Shown here one piece after another: positions 1 to 8,037 of a stretch of 64,000 nucleotides of DNA (its first letter is position 1; every line of letters starts with the position of its first letter). The DNA lies in the NCBI RefSeq assembly GCF_023516715.1, contig NZ_JAMGSI010000001.1, positions 310,001-374,000 of the forward strand, in the 5' to 3' direction. The notes beneath the pieces are model-generated. The model ran no database searches and had not been told where the DNA came from. It was given only the letters and a program-made list of their open reading frames with translations. A program made the position numbers and the translations under genes. The DNA comes from Akkermansia massiliensis (GTDB lineage: Bacteria; Verrucomicrobiota; Verrucomicrobiia; Verrucomicrobiales; Akkermansiaceae).

Positions 1-1
1 G

Positions 2-523
2 GTCCGCACGCCGGAGGATGCGGCAGGCGTGACCCATCTGGTTCTTCCCGGTGTGGGCGCCTTCGGCGACTGCGCGGAAAAGCTGCGCAGCCAGGAGCTG
101 GTGCCGCTGATCCGGACGTGGATAGGGCAGGACAAGCCTTTTCTGGGCATCTGCGTGGGCTACCAGGTTCTCTTTGAAACCGGGGAGGAAGACGAACAGG
201 TGCCCGGACTGGGCATCTTCAAGGGCCGCGTGGTCCGTTTTGCGGAATCGGAACTCAAGGTGCCCCACATGGGATGGAACAGCCTGACTCTTTCCAATCC
301 CGCCGATCCCATCTGGAAAGGCATGGGGCCGGAGCCGTACTTCTACTTTGTGCACTCCTATTATCCGCAGCCGGAGGATGAATCCCTAGCGGCCGCCTTC
401 TGCACCTACGGCGTGCGTTTTGCCGCCGCCATCAGGCGCGGCAACCTGGTCGCCACGCAGTTCCACCCGGAAAAAAGCCAGAAACTGGGCGTGAAGCTGC
501 TGGAAAACTTCGTTTCCCTGTAG
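2..523 (+). CDS. hisH: Imidazole glycerol phosphate synthase subunit HisH (5' truncated by window)
   Basis: Class I glutamine amidotransferase subunit that makes ammonia for HisF in histidine biosynthesis (cytoplasm). The reading frame is already open at base 2, so roughly the first 30-40 residues of this ~200-residue family lie outside the window. Visible motifs are the PGVGAFGDC region, the nucleophile elbow with the catalytic Cys (LGICVGYQ), and the His-Glu pair near the C-terminus (QFHPEKS). The end, at LLENFVSL, matches the usual end of the family. A hairpin follows about 55 bases after the stop. The partners hisA/hisF are not in the window. The family assignment is secure. Confidence 0.95.
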   Translation, partial: VRTPEDAAGVTHLVLPGVGAFGDCAEKLRSQELVPLIRTWIGQDKPFLGICVGYQVLFETGEEDEQVPGLGIFKGRVVRFAESELKVPHMGWNSLTLSNPADPIWKGMGPEPYFYFVHSYYPQPEDESLAAAFCTYGVRFAAAIRRGNLVATQFHPEKSQKLGVKLLENFVSL

Positions 524-577
524 CCCGCAAATCACGGAACCGGGACGGGAGGACCCTTTTCCTGGAGGACGGGGCAG

Positions 578-603
578 GGGAGGATTGCATTCTCCCGCCT
601 TTG
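578..603 (+). terminator. Putative terminator after hisH
   Basis: An 8-bp stem with one G-U pair (578-585 with 589-596) and a 3-base loop is followed by a short, imperfect T-rich stretch. It sits between hisH and the next plus-strand gene, as expected for a transcription end. The weak T-tract lowers confidence. Confidence 0.5.
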
Positions 604-676
604 CGTTATTTTGGGGATAGTGATGACAAATTGAATGAACCGTATGCGCGGAATGCGGTCTTATAAAAAGACACCC

Positions 677-847
677 ATGAATAAATCATTCAGGTTAACA
701 GGAGGGATTCTCGCATGCGCGTGCATGCTGGGCGGCCTTCCCGCACATGCAAATAACATCCCCACCAAAATGTCCGCTCAAGAATCTGCAACCATCCAGC
801 TCCCGGCTCAGGGCCGCGGAAATTCCAGGGTAGAGTACCTTGGGTAG
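677..847 (+). pseudogene. Signal-peptide fragment of the serine-hydrolase-like gene, ended by in-frame TAG
   Basis: This frame starts at an ATG at 677 (an in-frame ATG also lies at 635). It encodes a clear Sec signal peptide: MNKS, a hydrophobic core, then a Leu-Pro-Ala-His-Ala cleavage region. About 30 mature residues follow, and the frame stops at TAG 845-847. The next codons (TCC, then ATG at 851) continue in the same frame into the serine-hydrolase-like body. The two pieces together look like one exported protein of about 545 residues interrupted by a single nonsense codon. Either it is a pseudogene, the stop is read through, or the base call is wrong. Confidence 0.7.
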
Positions 848-850
848 TCC

Positions 851-2317
851 ATGGACCAGTTGATTTACGACTTCATGCAGGAGGAAAAAATTCCCGGCAT
901 GACCCTTGCGATTGTCCAGGCCCCCTACATTCCCCGCGTGGTAGGATACGGCTTGTCCAATGCGGAAACGGGCCTGCTGTCTTCCACCAATACCTTGTGG
1001 CCTGCGGCGGAAATCTCCCAGGGATATGCCGCCATTGCCGCCTTCCAGCTCGTGGAAAAGGGCAAAATGGACATCCATGACAAGGTGTCCCGCTATGTGG
1101 CCGGCCTGCCGGAAGCCTGGCAGAATGTCTCCGTGCTCCAGCTTCTTCAGCATTCCTCCGGCATTCCGGACTACAGGAAATCCCCCCAGTTCGATATAGG
1201 CCGGGATTATGATCCGGCGGAACTCCTTTCCCTGGTCAGGCTGAACGATTTGGAATTCCCCTCCGGAACGGACGTGCGCCAGAGCGCCACGAACTTCCTG
1301 CTTCTGTCCATGGTCATTGATGCGGTGGCGGGCATGCCTTATGAGGAATTCGTCCGGGAAAACCAGTTCCAGCCGCTGGGCCTCCAGCACACCATGTTCG
1401 GGAAGGATCTGGGAGCCGTGCAGCAGGACAACGTGCGCGAACACGGCAACAGGCATTCCCTGTTCAAATCCCGTGTGGAATATGTGGACCCGGCGGAAAC
1501 GGCGGCGGGCTATGCGGTAAAGGACGGCGCCGTTAAATCCGTTCCGCCGCCCGCGCGCTCCTCCCTGCGCGGTTTTTCGGACATCTGGTCCACGCCGCAG
1601 GAAATCAGCTTCTGGGACATTTGCCTGGCGGGCTCCATCCTGGTGAAGGATGAAAAGCACCGGGACATGATTTACAAGCCCATCCGGCTGGACAACGGGA
1701 AAATCGTTCCGGCCATGGCCGGCTGGCAGTTCCCTCACCACAAGGGCCTGATGGATATTAAAGGCGGCGTTCCCGGCTTCTCCTCCTACATCTGCCGGTT
1801 CACGGATCCGTCCGAACTCGTGTGCGTGACGCTGACGGCGAACAAGGAGGGCGTGGACCTGACCAATCTGGCGCGCCGCATCGCCGGGGCGCTGGATCCC
1901 AAGCTGGGCTCCGGCCATCTGGACGACGATTCCCTGTATCTTTATGAAAGCGTCTTCGGCGTGGACGAAACCATGGAGCGCATTGAAAAAATTCTGGCGG
2001 AAAAATCCATTCCCGTCTTTGCCAGGATTGACCACGGTAAGAACGCCCGTGAAGCCGGACTGGAAATGCCCCCCTCCAAGGTCGTCATCTTCGGCTCTCC
2101 CAAGGTAGGCACCAACCTGATGCTGGAAAACCCGGGCATTGCCACGGAACTGCCCCTGCGCATTGCCGTATGGGAGGATAAGGAGGGCAGCACCTGGATC
2201 AGCTTTCCCCACATGGAAAAAATTGCCAGGGCATACGGCGTGGAAAATCTGCCTCCTGTTGCCCCCATCCGCCAGCTGCTGAGGAACATTGTCTCCAGGG
2301 CGGCAAACGTTTACTGA
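851..2317 (+). CDS. Serine beta-lactamase-like (class C / esterase fold) protein without catalytic motifs
   Basis: The 488-residue body has the framework of the beta-lactamase-related (PF00144-type) family: residues 1-35 resemble the start of the fold, QLVEKGKMDIHDKVSRY and LLQHSSGIPDY match family landmarks near residues 66-108, and GGVPGFSSYI lies near 305. The catalytic motifs are missing. The SxxK position reads EISQ (residues 54-57), the YxN position reads Gln-Ser-Ala, and the HxG position reads Lys-Gly-Gly. A C-terminal region of about 150 residues is not recognised. In-frame TAG 845-847 separates this from its signal peptide, so if translated from 851 it would stay in the cytoplasm. 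Most likely a decaying or non-catalytic exported protein. Confidence 0.75.
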   Translation: MDQLIYDFMQEEKIPGMTLAIVQAPYIPRVVGYGLSNAETGLLSSTNTLWPAAEISQGYAAIAAFQLVEKGKMDIHDKVSRYVAGLPEAWQNVSVLQLLQHSSGIPDYRKSPQFDIGRDYDPAELLSLVRLNDLEFPSGTDVRQSATNFLLLSMVIDAVAGMPYEEFVRENQFQPLGLQHTMFGKDLGAVQQDNVREHGNRHSLFKSRVEYVDPAETAAGYAVKDGAVKSVPPPARSSLRGFSDIWSTPQEISFWDICLAGSILVKDEKHRDMIYKPIRLDNGKIVPAMAGWQFPHHKGLMDIKGGVPGFSSYICRFTDPSELVCVTLTANKEGVDLTNLARRIAGALDPKLGSGHLDDDSLYLYESVFGVDETMERIEKILAEKSIPVFARIDHGKNAREAGLEMPPSKVVIFGSPKVGTNLMLENPGIATELPLRIAVWEDKEGSTWISFPHMEKIARAYGVENLPPVAPIRQLLRNIVSRAANVY

Positions 2318-2361
2318 ACAAGGCTTCCCTGCTTCCGTGCACGGAAGGAACTGGCCATAAG

Positions 2362-2396
2362 AAAAGAACCGCCTCTTTAGGGAGGCGGTTCTTTTT
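2362..2396. terminator. Bidirectional intrinsic terminator
   Basis: A strong stem (2362-2375 with 2382-2395, loop of six) has an A-tract on its left and a T-tract on its right, so it can end transcription from both strands. It lies between the convergent serine-hydrolase-like gene (+) and rpsF (-). Confidence 0.9.
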
Positions 2397-2439
2397 GATA
2401 AAAGGCAAGGAGCGGATGCTTCGTCCGCATGGGCCGGCT

Positions 2440-2724
2440 TTAGCCGAGCACCTTGTAGTACTGAAGGTGAATCTGGGGATTCAGGCGAAGGCGTTCGCGG
2501 ATGGTCTTGATGGCGGAAGGTTCCGCAGAGAACGTGTAGGTCACGTACTGGCCGGCGGAAAGGTGGTTGGATTCGTAAGCGAATTCGCGGCGGCCGGTGT
2601 TTTCCGTGGCGGTGATGTCGGCGCCTTCTTCCTTCATCGTGGCGGCTACGGTATTGATCAACTCCTCAACGGGGGTTTCCGTACCCTTCATGTTGAATAC
2701 GATAAGAGCTTCGTAATTTCTCAT
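2440..2724 (-). CDS. rpsF: 30S ribosomal protein S6
   Basis: Small-subunit ribosomal protein that binds S18 in the platform of the 30S subunit. The start at 2724 gives MRNYEALIVFN and 94 residues, the normal S6 length. Upstream in-frame codons would add an 18-residue tail not typical of the family. The core pattern (ATENTGRREFAYESN and the final HLQYYKVLG) is characteristic. In many bacteria rpsF sits with ssb, rpsR and rplI; here it stands alone with a terminator downstream and a divergent gene upstream. Identification is firm. Confidence 0.95.
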   Translation of the reverse strand: MRNYEALIVFNMKGTETPVEELINTVAATMKEEGADITATENTGRREFAYESNHLSAGQYVTYTFSAEPSAIKTIRERLRLNPQIHLQYYKVLG

Positions 2725-2938
2725 GGTCTTGTGATAATTAGAAATGTGTCGTGCGAACGGTGCGCACCTTGCGGGCAAGTAAGGTGCAATGATTGTCTTC
2801 AGAAAGCAAGCCTATTTTTTACCTTGTTTCCGGGAAGATGCCGTTTCCTGCATTTTATTCCCGCCGGGGAAGGAAAGAATGGGGAACGCCGCAACGGAAG
2901 AGATTGACTTTTCCCGTACGGTTGCCAATCATCCGTTC

Positions 2939-3901
2939 ATGGTGAAATTGTTCTGCATGGCGCTTCTTGCCGGATTCCTCTGCTGCGGGAGCGCCCGTTC
3001 CGGCGTCCGGATGGTGGATGTGGTGGGGGATGAAACGTTTACCAGGGCTCTGGAGACGATTGGCAGCCAGGTGAAGGATTCCTCCTCCTGCAAAAAAGTG
3101 GTCAAGGAATTGAACCGGGAGGCTGACCGGATGGAAAAGGCGTGGCGGGAGGCGTTCATGTCCGGACCCCCTACCACGCAGGAGTGGTGCCGTGTGGCTG
3201 ACGTGGATGTGCAGTTGTTCAGAAAAATGGCGGAAAGCAGGAAACGGGAAAAAAAGGAGGAGATAGTTTCCTTATCGGAATTGGAGGATGACGGCGTCAT
3301 TACCCATGAGGAGGCGGAAGAGGGATTTTCTGCGCTGCGCAGGATGATGTGGGCGTCCAAGACGGCGATAGACTCCCTGGATAATTTCATCGCGCAGGCG
3401 GAACTGCCTTTGCCGTCATCCCCGGAGGGAGACTCCTATGAAAAGCTGCTGGCCTGGAAGTTGAATCCTGAATCTTCCCTGTCTTATAAGATAGATCACG
3501 ACCCGCTGGTCAACGGCAGTCTGGAAGAAACGCTGCAACGGTGCTGGAGTGGCGAAGTTCTGGGGTTGTTGACGGATACGGTTCCCCGGATTTCCCGTGA
3601 GAGGCGTTTTTTGTTAATCCGGTGTTATGCAGACCGGCAGGTGGAGATGGCGGAAAGGTTTTCCAGGCTTCCGGCCCTGACGCCTGAACAATGGTGCTGG
3701 TTCCAAAAGAGGGAGCATGACAGGGAAGCCTTGGAACGTTCCGCCGCAGATCTGTTAACGATTGCTCTGCTTTTGTGGAATAAAGGAGAAAGGGAGGAAA
3801 GTGATCCCCTGATGGAAGAAACCTTCCGGTATTGGGTTTCAGCCTCGGAACGGGTGGCAGAGGTGTGGCGGAAAAAACTCCGGAAAGAAGAGGGGCGTTA
3901 A
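2939..3901 (+). CDS. Exported protein of unknown function
   Basis: About 320 residues from ATG 2939, with a signal peptide (MVKLFCMALLAGFLCCGS). An earlier in-frame ATG at 2879 has a purine-rich stretch just before it and would add a 20-residue leader, so the start is not certain. The mature part is rich in Glu, Arg and Lys and looks mostly helical, with Trp-containing segments (EKAWREAF, PEQWCWFQ) that could be degenerate helical repeats. No catalytic motif is visible. Its TAA overlaps the pdxA stop on the opposite strand by two bases, so the two genes converge tail to tail without a spacer. Confidence 0.65.
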   Translation: MVKLFCMALLAGFLCCGSARSGVRMVDVVGDETFTRALETIGSQVKDSSSCKKVVKELNREADRMEKAWREAFMSGPPTTQEWCRVADVDVQLFRKMAESRKREKKEEIVSLSELEDDGVITHEEAEEGFSALRRMMWASKTAIDSLDNFIAQAELPLPSSPEGDSYEKLLAWKLNPESSLSYKIDHDPLVNGSLEETLQRCWSGEVLGLLTDTVPRISRERRFLLIRCYADRQVEMAERFSRLPALTPEQWCWFQKREHDREALERSAADLLTIALLLWNKGEREESDPLMEETFRYWVSASERVAEVWRKKLRKEEGR

Positions 3902-4767
3902 CGCGTCTGCGCCATCCTTACGGCCAGCTGGAAGGCGTGGATGGTGCTGGACGGATTGGCCTTTCCGGCGCCCGCCAGGTTGAAGGCGGTTCCGTGGTCC
4001 GGGCTCAGCCGGGGGCGGGGAAGGCCCAGCGTGACATTCACGGCGGTATGGAAGTCCACCAGTTTTAGCGGAATCAGCCCCTGGTCATGGTATGGGGCCA
4101 GCACGGCGTCATAGTTCCCTTCCACGGCGTCCCGGTACACGCAGTCCGGAACGGACGGACCGTCAAATTCCGCGTCCGGATGAATGGCCCCCAGCCGTTC
4201 TACGGCCGGGGCAATAATAGTTCCGTCCTCGTCGCCGAAGGCGCCGTGTTCCCCGGCATGGGGGTTCAGGGCCGCCAGGGCGATGCGCGGGCGGAGGATT
4301 CCCTTGCGGAGGCAGAAATTTTTCAACAGGGTTCCGATGCGGACCAGTTCCTCCGTGTTCAGCAGGGACGGCACGCTTTGAAGGGACGTGTGGATGGTGG
4401 CCAGGCCCACCGTCAGCCGTTTTCCGGTCAGGCACATGGCGTAATTGCCCGTATCCAGGCGTTCCGCGAAGAATTCCGTCTGTCCCGGCCAGCGGAAGCC
4501 TGCCTCGTGCAGGGTTTCCTTGCAGACGGGCGCGGTGACGACGGCGTCAACCGTTCCTTCCCGCAGGGCATGGGCCGCCTGTTCCAGATGGTCAAAGGCG
4601 TGCTTGGCGGATTCCGCATTCGGCCTGCCGAGGCGGACCTGCACCCTCTTGCCGATGAGGCGGTATTCCGCCCCTTCCGGGAGCTCTCCGGAGGCAAGAG
4701 CTGCGGAGATGACTTCCGGGCCTATGCCTGACTGGTCGCCCAGCGTGTATCCGATAACCGGTTTCAT
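3898..4767 (-). CDS. pdxA: 4-hydroxythreonine-4-phosphate dehydrogenase
   Basis: NAD-dependent oxidation of 4-phosphohydroxy-L-threonine in the DXP-dependent pyridoxal phosphate pathway (cytoplasm). The start at 4767 gives MKPVIGYTLGDQSGIGPEV, the standard PdxA N-terminus, and 289 residues, a little short of the usual ~330. Metal-ligand histidines are visible in TIHTSLQSV, APYHDQGLIPLK and SPDHGTAFNLAG, and the APVCKETLHEAG segment is typical. A longer reading frame extends upstream, but the family motif fixes the start. The gene follows two small membrane-protein genes on the same strand (19-base gap to the nearer one). Confidence 0.95.
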   Translation of the reverse strand: MKPVIGYTLGDQSGIGPEVISAALASGELPEGAEYRLIGKRVQVRLGRPNAESAKHAFDHLEQAAHALREGTVDAVVTAPVCKETLHEAGFRWPGQTEFFAERLDTGNYAMCLTGKRLTVGLATIHTSLQSVPSLLNTEELVRIGTLLKNFCLRKGILRPRIALAALNPHAGEHGAFGDEDGTIIAPAVERLGAIHPDAEFDGPSVPDCVYRDAVEGNYDAVLAPYHDQGLIPLKLVDFHTAVNVTLGLPRPRLSPDHGTAFNLAGAGKANPSSTIHAFQLAVRMAQTR

Positions 4768-4786
4768 GGTGTGGAAAGTGGCGCCC

Positions 4787-5056
4787 TTACAATTCCGTGG
4801 CTTCCGGTATCCCCGTGGCGGGAGCCGGAACTTCTTCCGCAGGGGGGGCAGCGGGAGCAGGGGCTTCTGCCGCCGGGCCCGCCTGGAGGGCGGCAGCCCG
4901 CTTCTCCATGTTGATGACCTGCGTGGTTTTTTCCGGTTCGTCAGGGTTGCGGAGTTCGAACTCCAGGTGGGAGTTGGTGGACCAGTGGTAGTAAATGGTG
5001 GCGCCAAGGGCGGCCAGCACCAGAATGAGGAGAATGGAACCGAAGAAGGAGCGCAT
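4787..5056 (-). CDS. Small single-pass membrane protein
   Basis: 89 residues: an N-terminal membrane segment (about residues 4-24), a short polar stretch (HLEFELRNPDEPEKT), then an Ala/Pro/Glu-rich tail ending IPEATEL. The orientation suggests a cytoplasmic N-terminus and an exported low-complexity tail. It is 19 bases upstream of pdxA on the same strand, so the two are probably co-transcribed. No family is recognised. Confidence 0.6.
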   Translation of the reverse strand: MRSFFGSILLILVLAALGATIYYHWSTNSHLEFELRNPDEPEKTTQVINMEKRAAALQAGPAAEAPAPAAPPAEEVPAPATGIPEATEL

Positions 5057-5300
5057 GCCGTTACTGTGTCCTGACGGAAAGGGGAATTCAAGAAATTATC
5101 AAGACCGCCTGCATGGGCTGGAAACGCCGTAAACGGCCACGTAAAACTCCGCCGCTGCGCACGCCCATTTCCGGAAGGGGCGGCGGCGCAGAAAGAAGGC
5201 GCCCAGAAGCAGAGCGGCGACTGCGCCGGCGCATGCCGGCCCAATCCCGGCGCGTGGGGCAGCTGTAAAAGGAGGGAAGACGAAGGCGGCGTGGAAAGAT

Positions 5301-5711
5301 TCAGGACAGTATTTTAACCGCAAGGAACAGAATAATGAGCAGGATCACGAAGCCGATAATCCTGCCCGCCACGCTGCCGCCTTCCCCGTGCTGGCCGCAC
5401 ATGGGGCAATGCTCCGTGCCGTTCACGCCGCCGCACTCCATGCCGCACGCGCCGCAGGCGGAATCTTCCTCCCCTTCCTGCGCGTGGTCTTCAAAGAGGA
5501 TTTCCAGCTCGCGCACGGAGGGCTCCACGCCGGAAACGACGATCTCCCCGTCAATGGCGAGGGCGGGAAGCAGAGCGCCGACCTGCTCCGGCGCGGCTTC
5601 CGTTTCCCGCATCTCCGGTTTCATGCCCAGACGGTCCAGCGCCTGGCGGGCGTTGGAGCGCAGGGCGTTTCCCGGAAAGTCCCGGTTGTAAAAAAATTGA
5701 ATGCTGGTCAT
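5301..5711 (-). CDS. Thioredoxin-fold-like protein with Cys cluster and C-terminal membrane anchor
   Basis: 136 residues in three parts. Residues 1-75 have the alternating pattern of a small thioredoxin-like domain (MTSIQFFYNRDFPGNAL, then LLPALAIDGEIVVSG) but no CxxC at the N-terminal active-site position. Residues 83-108 hold a Cys-rich stretch (ACGACGMECGG and EHCPMCGQHG) that could bind zinc. A single membrane helix (about 115-135) ends the protein, as in tail-anchored proteins. It lies upstream of the small membrane protein and pdxA on the same strand. The function is unknown; the thioredoxin link rests on the fold pattern only. Confidence 0.65.
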   Translation of the reverse strand: MTSIQFFYNRDFPGNALRSNARQALDRLGMKPEMRETEAAPEQVGALLPALAIDGEIVVSGVEPSVRELEILFEDHAQEGEEDSACGACGMECGGVNGTEHCPMCGQHGEGGSVAGRIIGFVILLIILFLAVKILS

Positions 5712-5886
5712 GGCGTTGGGGATGTCCGGACTGCTTCCGTTTGCGGGAAACGGCTTCCTCCAACAAATAGGATAGGAGCCGAAAGGTCAATGCGTTTTTC
5801 CGTGTCATGACATATAAGTGTTGTACGGAAAATATTTTAGACTTTTCAAACGTGGGGGGAACGGGCACTATCCCGCCGGTCCCGCC

Positions 5887-6858
5887 ATGAAAAAGCTATC
5901 TCTATTCCTCTTGACCCTGGCCTGTGTATTCCAGTTCTCCGCCCAGGCGCAGGAACGGCCCAGTTACATCGCCATTGAGGCCAATTCCGGCAAACTTCTT
6001 TTCAGTTCCAACGCGGAAGCAAAACGGCCCGTAGCCAGCCTCTCCCAGGTAGCTACCGCCATGGTGACGCTGGACTGGGTGGCCCGCACGCGCCTGCCGC
6101 TGGACACCTTCATCGCCGTGCCGCAGGAAGCCTTCGGCCTCCGCGCCGGAAATCCCATGGACCTCCAGCCGGGAGACCGCCTGACGCTCCGGGACGCGCT
6201 GTATTCCACCCTGCTGGGCTCGGACAACGTGTCCGCCCTGACCATCGCCTCCTTTGTGGGCCGTGACCTGGTGTCCCGCCGGGGCGGCGGCTCACCCATT
6301 GCCGCCTTCGTGACGGAAATGAACAACCTGGCTCGTTCCCTGAGGATGGCCAAGACGCGCTTCACCGCTCCCCACGGCCTGGACGCGGGCAACTCCGTTT
6401 CCACCTCCTGCGCGCTGGACATGGCCCTGCTGGGTGTTTACAGCATGCAGAACCCGGCTTTCTGCTACATCGTTTCCCAGGCGAGCCGCCGCATTGAGGT
6501 GCAGTCCCAGACCAAGGGCAGGACGATGTATGATATTTCCAACAACAACAAGCTCATGAGCTCTCCCGGCGTGGACGGCATCAAGGCGGGAACCTCCCGC
6601 GCCGCCGGCCCCTGCCTGCTGCTCAGCGTGACGCGCAACGCCATCTCCCGCCGCAGCCCCCAGACGGGGACGGAGGTGATTTACCCGCAGCGCATGATTA
6701 TTGTGGTGCTCGGCTCTGCGAACCGCTATCCCCTGGCCAAGCAGATGATGACCACCGGCTGGCGGGTGTGGGAAAACTGGCAGGCTTCCGGCATGGACAT
6801 GAAGGATCCCAAGGAGTTTGTCCAGCTTCCCGTGAAATCTGGTACAGAAAAGAGATAG
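5887..6858 (+). CDS. D-alanyl-D-alanine carboxypeptidase-like protein (S11 family) with altered SxxK
   Basis: Exported penicillin-binding-protein-like enzyme of the DacA type, which would trim D-Ala from peptidoglycan stem peptides. The start at 5887 gives a 22-residue signal peptide (MKKLSLFLLTLACVFQF...AQAQ). Family landmarks are Ala-Ile-Glu-Ala-Asn-Ser-Gly near residue 30, the SxN motif as Ser112-Asp-Asn114, and the KTG motif as Lys233-Ala-Gly-Thr-Ser. The SxxK motif reads Ser51-Leu-Ser-Gln54, so the general-base Lys is Gln (codon CAG 6046-6048). The protein may therefore bind rather than turn over its substrate, or use a variant mechanism. The 323-residue length fits DacA lacking a long C-terminal domain. 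Phosphofructokinase follows 44 bases later. Confidence 0.88.
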   Translation: MKKLSLFLLTLACVFQFSAQAQERPSYIAIEANSGKLLFSSNAEAKRPVASLSQVATAMVTLDWVARTRLPLDTFIAVPQEAFGLRAGNPMDLQPGDRLTLRDALYSTLLGSDNVSALTIASFVGRDLVSRRGGGSPIAAFVTEMNNLARSLRMAKTRFTAPHGLDAGNSVSTSCALDMALLGVYSMQNPAFCYIVSQASRRIEVQSQTKGRTMYDISNNNKLMSSPGVDGIKAGTSRAAGPCLLLSVTRNAISRRSPQTGTEVIYPQRMIIVVLGSANRYPLAKQMMTTGWRVWENWQASGMDMKDPKEFVQLPVKSGTEKR

Positions 6859-6902
6859 GAAGTAGACGGCCCCGGAATTTTCTGCTATAAGAGGCACCGA
6901 AT

Positions 6903-7982
6903 ATGAACATCGGTGTTTTGAATAGCGGGGGTGACTCTCCCGGGTTGAATGCAGTCATTGAAGGTGTGGTAGGCGCGGCTTCCCGCCGCGGCTGGAACGT
7001 TGTCGGTTTTTACGACGGTTTTGAAGGGCTTCTGTCCGAGGAAGGCAATGAACGGTTTGAATGGCTGACTCCTGTCTGCTGCCGCGGCTTGCGCGCCAAG
7101 GGCGGCACCATCCTGGGAACCGTGAACAAGGGGAACTTCGCCATCAAGGTAGGCGTGGACCAGAAGGGGGCGATTGAACCCGCCGTGCTGGAAAAGACCA
7201 AGGCCACCATCCGGCGGCTGGGCCTGGACGCCCTGATCGTCGTGGGCGGAGACGGCTCCCAGTCCACAGCTCTGCTGCTTTCTGAAATAGGCCTTCCCGT
7301 GGTAGGGGTGCCCAAGACCATTGACAACGACCTGGGCGCGACCGATGTCACCTTCGGCTTCTACAGCGCCGTTTCCATCGTCTCCGAATCCCTGGACCGC
7401 CTGGAAACCACCGCAAACGCGCACCAGCGCATGATGGTGGTGGAAGTGATGGGGCGGCATGCGGGGTGGATTGCCCTGGAAGGCGGCATCGCCGGAAGCG
7501 CGGATGTGATCCTGCTGCCGGAAATTCCCTTCTCCATTGAAAATGTGGTGAAATGCATCAAGGACCGCAAGGCGGCCGGGCAGCGGGAAATCCTGGTAGT
7601 GGTCTCTGAAGGCGCCCGCCTGGCGGACGAACTGGTGCTGCTGGATGAAAAGACCCAGGGGGAAGTGCGCCTGGGAGGCATCGGCAAGGTGATCTCCAAG
7701 AAACTGGAGGAAGCCACGGGAATTGAAACGCGTTCCTGCGTGCTGGGCCATATCCAGCGCGGCGGTTCCCCCTGCGCCTATGACCGTATTCTGGGCGTGC
7801 GGTTCGGCAGTTACGCCGTGGAGCTGGTGGAAAAGCGCAAGTTCAGCTGCATGGTTGCCCTCCGGGGAACGCAGATGACTGCCGTGCCCATTGAGGAAGC
7901 CGTGAAAACCCTGAAGCTGGTGGACCCCGACTGCCAGCTGGTGCGCACGGCGCGCGACCTGGGCGTATGCTTCGGGGACTGA
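6903..7982 (+). CDS. pfkA: 6-phosphofructokinase
   Basis: Phosphorylates fructose 6-phosphate at C1 in glycolysis. Motifs in order: LNSGGDSPGLNAVI at the N-terminus, GGTILGT near residue 70, VVGGDGSQST near 111, VPKTIDNDLG near 137 with the catalytic Asp, MGRHAGWIAL near 183, and GHIQRGGSPCAYDR near 280. At the two positions that separate ATP- from PPi-dependent enzymes it has Gly (GGDGS, ATP type) and Lys (PKTIDND, often PPi type). This mixed pair is found in a clade generally taken as ATP-dependent, so the phosphoryl donor is inferred. An intrinsic terminator follows. Confidence 0.93.
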   Translation: MNIGVLNSGGDSPGLNAVIEGVVGAASRRGWNVVGFYDGFEGLLSEEGNERFEWLTPVCCRGLRAKGGTILGTVNKGNFAIKVGVDQKGAIEPAVLEKTKATIRRLGLDALIVVGGDGSQSTALLLSEIGLPVVGVPKTIDNDLGATDVTFGFYSAVSIVSESLDRLETTANAHQRMMVVEVMGRHAGWIALEGGIAGSADVILLPEIPFSIENVVKCIKDRKAAGQREILVVVSEGARLADELVLLDEKTQGEVRLGGIGKVISKKLEEATGIETRSCVLGHIQRGGSPCAYDRILGVRFGSYAVELVEKRKFSCMVALRGTQMTAVPIEEAVKTLKLVDPDCQLVRTARDLGVCFGD

Positions 7983-8037
7983 CGTTCCTCCATTTGCAGG
8001 CGAACAATGCGGCCTCCTGCGGCGTTGACTGTTTTTC

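Noticed and set aside
695-2212. A ~505-codon open frame antisense to the serine-hydrolase-like gene
   Set aside because: It is a GC-driven shadow with His/Gly/Arg-rich composition and no motif; the plus strand carries the family pattern.
4938-4957. A GTTCGAAC-like sequence that resembles a tRNA T-loop
   Set aside because: It encodes part of the small membrane protein (LEFELRN) and no tRNA cloverleaf surrounds it.
5099-5323. A 74-codon minus-strand frame with a hydrophobic stretch
   Set aside because: It overlaps the 3' end of the Cys-cluster gene by 23 bases and has no recognisable signal or family; possible but not supported.
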